Positions 63,800-64,000 of a stretch of DNA of 64,000 nucleotides are shown piece after piece. Within the stretch, counting starts at the first letter, position 1. Every line of letters starts with the position of its first letter. The notes under the pieces were generated by a model. That model had not been told where the DNA came from and searched no databases. It saw only the letters and a list, made by a program, of their open reading frames with translations. The DNA lies in assembly GCA_003609755.1 (NCBI GenBank), contig AP017991.1:2683501-2747500 (forward strand), in the 5' to 3' direction. Source of the stretch: Planktothrix agardhii NIES-204. Lineage in GTDB: Bacteria > Cyanobacteriota > Cyanobacteriia > Cyanobacteriales > Microcoleaceae. The position numbers were made by a program, and so were the translations under genes.

Positions 63800-63912
63800 C
63801 CATAATAAATTAGTTGATAATATTTAGGATCTTTCAAAAGTTCTCGACAAGCATCCCTATCTCCTTGAAGATAACGCTTGAGCAATGCTTCTGGTGGTTC
63901 TGATAATGGCAT
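63796..63912 (-). pseudogene. Short N-terminal fragment, 38 codons
   Basis: Reads MPLSEPPEALLKRYLQGDR and continues for 19 more residues to a TGA. No complete family is seen. It overlaps the next fragment's start, consistent with one broken gene. The sequence between 63913 and the window edge shows no gene. Confidence 0.35.
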
Positions 63913-64000
63913 AGCAAAACCTGGTTAGGTGAAAAGTGGATGATTTTAAAAAGGATATATTCCCCTCAAGTTAGTTATAGCATTGATTTTAAAAAAATAA

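Overview
The window is a cyanobacterial chromosome segment. The evidence is photosystem II extrinsic subunits (psbU, psbV), plastocyanin (petE), phosphoribulokinase (prk), an NDH-1 CO2-uptake operon, a GUN4-domain protein, HetZ/PatU-type proteins, many GCGATCGC (HIP1) octamers, and heptamer and hairpin repeats typical of filamentous cyanobacteria. AT-rich codon use and the repeat families suggest a Planktothrix-like member of the Oscillatoriales; this is an inference from memory, not a search result. I see no rRNA, prophage or CRISPR array. There is one tRNA gene (tRNA-Glu).

Layout. 1-9.8 kb: a GH31 glucosidase running off the left edge, a small operon (Uma2 remnant, MFS transporter, lnt), a zinc-ribbon/GUN4 protein, a SAM methyltransferase next to a small inverted-repeat element, gcvH and an alpha/beta hydrolase. 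10.2-18.2 kb: ndhF - Tat-type beta-carbonic anhydrase - ndhD - CO2 hydration protein (cupA/cupB class), then an oppositely oriented type II restriction-modification pair, then a CupS-like fasciclin protein. 18-31 kb: an ELWxxDGT repeat protein, an MlaE-type permease, prk, a TxlA-like thioredoxin, a NIL/ferredoxin protein, GIY-YIG, aldo/keto reductase, tRNA-Glu and an M42 peptidase. 31-40 kb: a Gfo/Idh/MocA oxidoreductase, agmatinase-family hydrolase, alpha/beta hydrolase, metallophosphoesterase, a Dam-like methylase with a short restriction-enzyme-like partner, nadB and psbU. 40-50 kb: a transglutaminase-fold membrane protein, patU-like and hetZ, a PP2C phosphatase and small conserved proteins. 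50-58 kb: petE, psbV, accD, a decayed tnpB element, a prepilin peptidase, a HAD hydrolase, SpoIID/LytB and an orphan ParD antitoxin. 58-64 kb is a zone of decay (truncated response regulator, broken amine oxidase, HEPN and other protein fragments) that also holds an intact VKOR-thioredoxin fusion, an orphan beta-class DNA methyltransferase and an oligopeptide-type ABC permease.

Working links. The most coherent functional unit is the CO2-uptake operon, in which a predicted exported beta-carbonic anhydrase sits between the two NDH-1 subunit genes. Carbon fixation (prk), luminal electron transfer and water oxidation (petE, psbV, psbU), and disulfide chemistry (VKOR-Trx, TxlA) complete the photosynthetic theme. 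At least nine genes are broken or reduced to stumps, several next to short palindromic repeats, so this is a chromosome reshaped by small repeats, insertion elements and turnover of restriction-modification and toxin-antitoxin genes. No system stands out as wholly new. The strongest lead is the carbonic anhydrase embedded in the NDH-1 operon.
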